The notes beneath the pieces were generated by a model. It had not been told where the DNA came from. It saw only the letters and a program-made list of their open reading frames with translations, and did not search any database. Both the position numbers and the translations under genes were made by a program. From Myxococcales bacterium (GTDB lineage: Bacteria; Myxococcota_A; Polyangia; Polyangiales; Polyangiaceae), in the NCBI GenBank assembly GCA_025355005.1, contig JANXLV010000341.1, positions 1 through 46,540 of the forward strand: 46,540 nt of DNA, in the 5' to 3' direction. This document shows, in pieces, positions 42,976 through 46,540 of the stretch; position 1 is the stretch's first letter, and the number at the start of each line of letters is the position of its first letter.

Positions 42976-44283
42976 ATGAATGCCGCGCTACAGGCGTACG
43001 TAGAAGAAGCGTTCGTATCGGCGCATCTCTGCGTGTGGAAGGCGCGGATCACCGGCGAGACGCTGTGGGTGCTCCTCGGCTCTGGCCCGCCCGCGTCGGG
43101 GATCCTTGGCGTGGGGGTGCTCAGCCACGACGCGAAGAAGCTGCATTTTACAGGACGCGCGCCGCCGGGGCACGTGCGCGACGCCGCACGATCTGCGCTG
43201 TTCGAAGGAGCCACGCTGACCCGCCTTGGTGAGCGCAGCGTCCTCGTCGAGACGCGCGAAGGTACTCACCTCGCGGTCCTCCGCGGCAACAACGTGGCCG
43301 TGCTCAGCAATCAGCCCCCGCTCGATGAGGAGCTGCCGCTCGAGCGCGCCCGCGAGCGGGGAGCCGCGATCGCGGAGGCCGTCGCCTCTGCTGCCGTGGC
43401 CTTCTTCCAGGCAGAGCTCACCGGCGCGTTGAAGAAGGCGCGGGTGAAAGTGGCGCGGCGGCTTTCGGCGGTGGAGAAGGACCTCGCGGCCATGGAGAAA
43501 GCAGACGACATGCTGCTCTCCGCGCAGTGGCTTTTGCCGATCGCGCACAGCGCGAAGCGAGGGCAAACGGAGCTCAGCGCGACCGACTGGGCCACAGACC
43601 CGCCGCGCGAGCTCAAGGTGCCGCTCGACCCGGCGCGCTCACCGCGCGAACAGATCGAAGGCATGTTCAAGCGTGCGCGCAGGCTCAAGGCCGGGCGCGC
43701 GTTTGCGGAGCCGCGCCGCGACCAGGCGAAGGCGCAGGAGAACGCGCTTTCGGACCTTTTGACCCACGCGAAGGAGGCGACCAACCTCGCCGCTCTCACG
43801 GAGCTCGCGGAGCGCGCGCGTGTGCTCGCGCCGAAGGATTTCGCGCTCGCGAACGCCCAGGGAGGCGGAGGCGCACGCAAGCGAGAGGAGCGCGTGCGCG
43901 GCCACCGGGTCTACACGGCGTCGGATGGCTCACGCATCCTGGTCGGACGCACTTCACAAGAGAACGACGAGCTCACCTTCAAGCTCGCGCGCCCACACGA
44001 TCTCTGGCTCCACGCGAAGGGCCGGCGCGGCGCACACGTGGTCGTCCCCCGCAACAAGGCAGAGGGCGTGCCCCAGGAGGTGCTCGTGGACGCCGCTCAC
44101 CTGGCGGCGCACTTCTCGGAGGCACGCGACGAGGCCGTTGTGGATGTAGAGTACACACATCGAAAGTTCCTGAAGAAGCCGAAGGGCGGCGCGCCGGGCC
44201 TCGCGATCGTGGAGCGCGAGAAGGTGATCGCCGTGCGCATCGAGACGGCGCGCCTCGCGACGCTGCTCGGCGAGGTTCCATGA
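42976..44283 (+). CDS. NFACT family protein (RqcH/FbpA-like, short form)
   Basis: The 435-residue protein contains the C-terminal NFACT-R RNA-binding domain (GRTSQENDELTFKLARPHDL, then WLHAKGRRGAHVVV, about 330-365) preceded by a coiled coil (about 165-205) and a helical segment. In RqcH this family binds stalled 50S-peptidyl-tRNA and adds C-terminal alanine tails; other members bind fibronectin. The NFACT-N part here is short (about 130 residues), so its activity is uncertain. The ATG at 42976 is preferred over a TTG at 42952. The stop overlaps the next ATG (ATGA). It is divergent from the membrane kinase. Confidence 0.88.
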   Translation: MNAALQAYVEEAFVSAHLCVWKARITGETLWVLLGSGPPASGILGVGVLSHDAKKLHFTGRAPPGHVRDAARSALFEGATLTRLGERSVLVETREGTHLAVLRGNNVAVLSNQPPLDEELPLERARERGAAIAEAVASAAVAFFQAELTGALKKARVKVARRLSAVEKDLAAMEKADDMLLSAQWLLPIAHSAKRGQTELSATDWATDPPRELKVPLDPARSPREQIEGMFKRARRLKAGRAFAEPRRDQAKAQENALSDLLTHAKEATNLAALTELAERARVLAPKDFALANAQGGGGARKREERVRGHRVYTASDGSRILVGRTSQENDELTFKLARPHDLWLHAKGRRGAHVVVPRNKAEGVPQEVLVDAAHLAAHFSEARDEAVVDVEYTHRKFLKKPKGGAPGLAIVEREKVIAVRIETARLATLLGEVP

Positions 44284-45422
44284 GCTCGGCGCGCTCTCTC
44301 GTTCAACTCGTCGTGCTCGCCTTGCTCGTGCCGCTCACTGTCGACTGCGGCGGCGCAGCACCCGCCCAGAACGCCTCGACTCCGCGGCCCAGCACCCAGG
44401 CCGGCTACCGTATCATCGGTCGCGCCGACCTCCGCGCTCCAGACGCGCCGGTCCTTGCGTGGCCCGGCACCACGCTCTCCGTGAACGTGGTCGGTGACGG
44501 CGCACGGCTCATCGCGCGCTTCCGCGAGAGGAAGGGGCCGTTCGGCACCAGCATGTACCAGGCGCTCGTGGACGGACGGGAAGCAGGGCCGCCGATCGCG
44601 CTCGTGGAGGGCGACAACGCGGTCGTCGTTGCGACGCTCGGCCCGGGCCCTCACCGCGTCGATCTCGTGAAGCGCACGGAGGCCATGTCCGGCGTTAGCA
44701 CCTTCCTCGGGTTCGAAGGCGCAGAGCTTCTGCCACCGCCACCGCCCGCGCGGCTGTCGATCGAGCTCGTCGGTGATTCGAACACCACCGCATACGGCGT
44801 GGACGGCGCGGGTCCGCGCTGCAAGTTCTCTCCCGACACCGAGAACTTCCTGCACGGCTATGGATGGAAGGTAGGGGTGCTCCTGCGCGCGGAGGTCGTC
44901 GCCACGGCGTACTCCGGCAAAGGGATCGTCCAGAACTACGCGCGTGACGAGAAGGGCACGCTGGGCGACATCTACCCGCTGGCAAACCCGTTCGATGGCG
45001 CAAGCGCGACCCCTCTCCCCCACGCGGATGCCGTCGTCCTGTTCGCCGGTGGAAACGACTACTCGTACGACGATCCGAAGAAGCGCGACCCGCCAGACGA
45101 TCGCACGTTCGCGGAGGCGTACGCGGGCCTGCTCCGCAAGATCCGCGTGGCGCACCCGGAGGCGCCGATCATCTGCGTGGTGACCCCTGCCATCGCCGAC
45201 GTCGACGGCGACCACGCGCGGAGCACGCTGGAGTCCAACGTGCGCGCGGCGATCCTCCTCACCAGCGACGAATCCACCTTCTTTCTGGCCCCCGCGCAGG
45301 CCGACGCTGCCGAACAGACCGGCTGCGACTACCACCCGAATCCGGCTCTGCACGACAGGCTCGCCGTCACGATCGCGAAGATGATCGAGCACGCAGCCTA
45401 TTCAACGCGTGCCAGGCGTTGA
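44280..45422 (+). CDS. SGNH/GDSL esterase, CE2-like, exported
   Basis: The 380-residue product has a signal peptide (hydrophobic 8-20) and a Cys at 23 in TVDCGG; Asp before Cys is unusual for a lipobox, so lipidation is uncertain. An N-terminal beta-sandwich (about 45-150) precedes an SGNH domain with nucleophile Ser167 in VGDSNTT, YSGKGI (211-216), GGND (257-260) and DYHPN near 354. This two-domain layout matches carbohydrate esterase family 2 deacetylases. The substrate is probably an acetylated glycan, inferred from the family. Its ATG overlaps the NFACT stop (ATGA). Confidence 0.87.
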   Translation: MSSARSLVQLVVLALLVPLTVDCGGAAPAQNASTPRPSTQAGYRIIGRADLRAPDAPVLAWPGTTLSVNVVGDGARLIARFRERKGPFGTSMYQALVDGREAGPPIALVEGDNAVVVATLGPGPHRVDLVKRTEAMSGVSTFLGFEGAELLPPPPPARLSIELVGDSNTTAYGVDGAGPRCKFSPDTENFLHGYGWKVGVLLRAEVVATAYSGKGIVQNYARDEKGTLGDIYPLANPFDGASATPLPHADAVVLFAGGNDYSYDDPKKRDPPDDRTFAEAYAGLLRKIRVAHPEAPIICVVTPAIADVDGDHARSTLESNVRAAILLTSDESTFFLAPAQADAAEQTGCDYHPNPALHDRLAVTIAKMIEHAAYSTRARR

Positions 45423-45434
45423 TAGGCTGAGCCC

Positions 45435-46540
45435 GTGCGTCTTCTGGACACCATGAGCATGTGGCTCGGCCGCGTCGAGCTCGCGCTTGCCGGCGCGGAC
45501 GGACTGCTCCGCGAGGGACAGGACGCGCTCACCGCGGGCGACCCGATGCGTGCACGCACGGCGGCGCGCGGCATCCTCGAGCGGCTGCCCGGCTCTCCGA
45601 TCGGCCTGGCGCTCCTCGCCGACGCATGCGAGGCGGGTGGTCTGGACGCCGAGCTCTTGATGACGCTCGAGGAGCTAGGGCGCCGTGCGCCGTCGCGCGC
45701 GGACGTGTGGGCGCGCCTCGGGGAAGCGCGTATGGCGCTCGGTGAGCTCGCGGAATCGAAGGACGCGTTCATGCGCGCGCTCGCGATCGCCGAGGGTGGG
45801 AGCCAGGCGCGCAAGATGGCGCTGCTCGGCCTGTGCGATCTGGACCTGCGCGAGAAGGACGGCGCGCGCGCGGCGCTCTGGCTGGAGCGGCTGGCCTCTC
45901 CCAAAAGCCCCGAGGTCGCCGTACGGAACGCAGAAGCATGTATTCTGCAACAAGATCCGATGCGGGCGATGAGCCATCTCCAGCCCATCCCGGACGACCC
46001 GACGAACGGGCGGCTCGCGCTCTGCCGCGGGCAGGCATTCGCCATGATGCGCGACCCGTCGGCGTTCGGTTCGCTCATCCGCGCCTACCTGCTGGACGTT
46101 CCGGGCGCGAGCGGCGCGCTGTCGTCTGCGCTCGCCTGGATCCCCACGGACGAAGCGCTGCGCGAGCGCGTGCGCACCGTCGTGACCGCCCAGGGTGAGG
46201 TCGACACCGCGCGCTTCCGTGCAGCGTTCGCGCGGGCAGAGGGCAAGCGTGATCTCGCGCGACAGGCCCTGGGCGAGGCGGTGCGCGCCGGAGATCGCTC
46301 CGCCGTGGAGCCCCTCTTCGACGTTGCGATCGAAGATCGCGATCTCGGGGCTCTCGCGCTCTCGCTCGGTCACATGGAGGGCCGTACGACAAAGGCGATC
46401 GCGGAGGCGCACGTGCTCCTCCTGGCCGCCGAAGAGAAGGGCCCCCGCGCAAAGCTGGATCGCCTCGAGGCGATCATGCAGGCGCGGCTCCTCCCCTGGG
46501 CCGACGAGCTCCGCAGGGACGCGCTCGCGGCATGGTTCGC
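45435..46540 (+). CDS. TPR-repeat protein (5' part, runs off the window)
   Basis: An open frame runs from the GTG at 45435 to the window end (at least 368 codons) with strong coding bias. The product is helical, with repeated TPR-like units (ALTAGDPMRARTAARGILER, DVWARLGEARMALGELAESK, GLCDLDLREKDGARAALWLE). TAGGCT ends 6 nt before the GTG and no Shine-Dalgarno sequence is present; ATGs at 45453 and 45459 are alternatives. It starts 12 nt after the esterase gene. The C-terminal part is outside the window, so the full domain set and function cannot be told. Confidence 0.75.
   Translation, partial: MRLLDTMSMWLGRVELALAGADGLLREGQDALTAGDPMRARTAARGILERLPGSPIGLALLADACEAGGLDAELLMTLEELGRRAPSRADVWARLGEARMALGELAESKDAFMRALAIAEGGSQARKMALLGLCDLDLREKDGARAALWLERLASPKSPEVAVRNAEACILQQDPMRAMSHLQPIPDDPTNGRLALCRGQAFAMMRDPSAFGSLIRAYLLDVPGASGALSSALAWIPTDEALRERVRTVVTAQGEVDTARFRAAFARAEGKRDLARQALGEAVRAGDRSAVEPLFDVAIEDRDLGALALSLGHMEGRTTKAIAEAHVLLLAAEEKGPRAKLDRLEAIMQARLLPWADELRRDALAAWF

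Overview
The window looks like a chromosomal segment of a high-GC Myxococcota bacterium, most likely of the Polyangiales type. The reasons are: four long eukaryote-like Ser/Thr kinase genes, many lipoproteins with the lineage-typical starts CRGVFGIDD and CGARTAL, a tig-clpP-clpX cluster, parAB and smc on one chromosome, and an upstream site of imuA that resembles the LexA box described for Myxococcus xanthus. This assignment is inferred from gene content. No rRNA, tRNA, CRISPR array, prophage or IS element was seen.

Left third (1-14.4 kb): a gene-free hairpin-rich stretch; the protein quality-control cluster tig-clpP-clpX (minus strand); a lipoprotein; one or two small proteins; the chromosome partition pair parA-parB (plus, GTGA overlap); and a minus-strand operon pheA-like - lipoprotein - aroA - cmk - lipoprotein. 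That operon joins aromatic amino acid and nucleotide genes with two lipoproteins that look like paralogues. An fmdB-type zinc-ribbon gene runs tail-to-tail into a hypothetical gene, with about 300 bp of antisense coding overlap.

Middle (14.4-34.4 kb): smc, an HSL-type alpha/beta hydrolase, a GAF-GGDEF diguanylate cyclase, and the SOS mutagenesis cassette imuA-imuB-dnaE2 with a promoter/LexA-box arrangement at imuA. Then larE, followed by a divergent signalling module: a 1090-residue protein with two complete kinase domains on the minus strand, and on the plus strand a kinase with a C-terminal HEAT-like region overlapping a gene for a degenerate HD-GYP protein.

Right third (34.4-46.5 kb): a trypsin-like lipoprotein, two lipoproteins (one with a choice-of-anchor L domain), a thimet-oligopeptidase-fold protein that has lost its whole zinc site, a membrane kinase coupled to a secreted HEXXH metalloprotease, an NFACT protein, an SGNH esterase, and the 5' part of a TPR gene.

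Two themes recur. First, several enzymes look eroded at key residues (M3 peptidase, HD-GYP, the prephenate dehydratase part of PheA, ImuB). Second, many genes without a Shine-Dalgarno sequence have a TAnnnT hexamer ending 5-7 nt before the start codon, which suggests widespread leaderless mRNAs.
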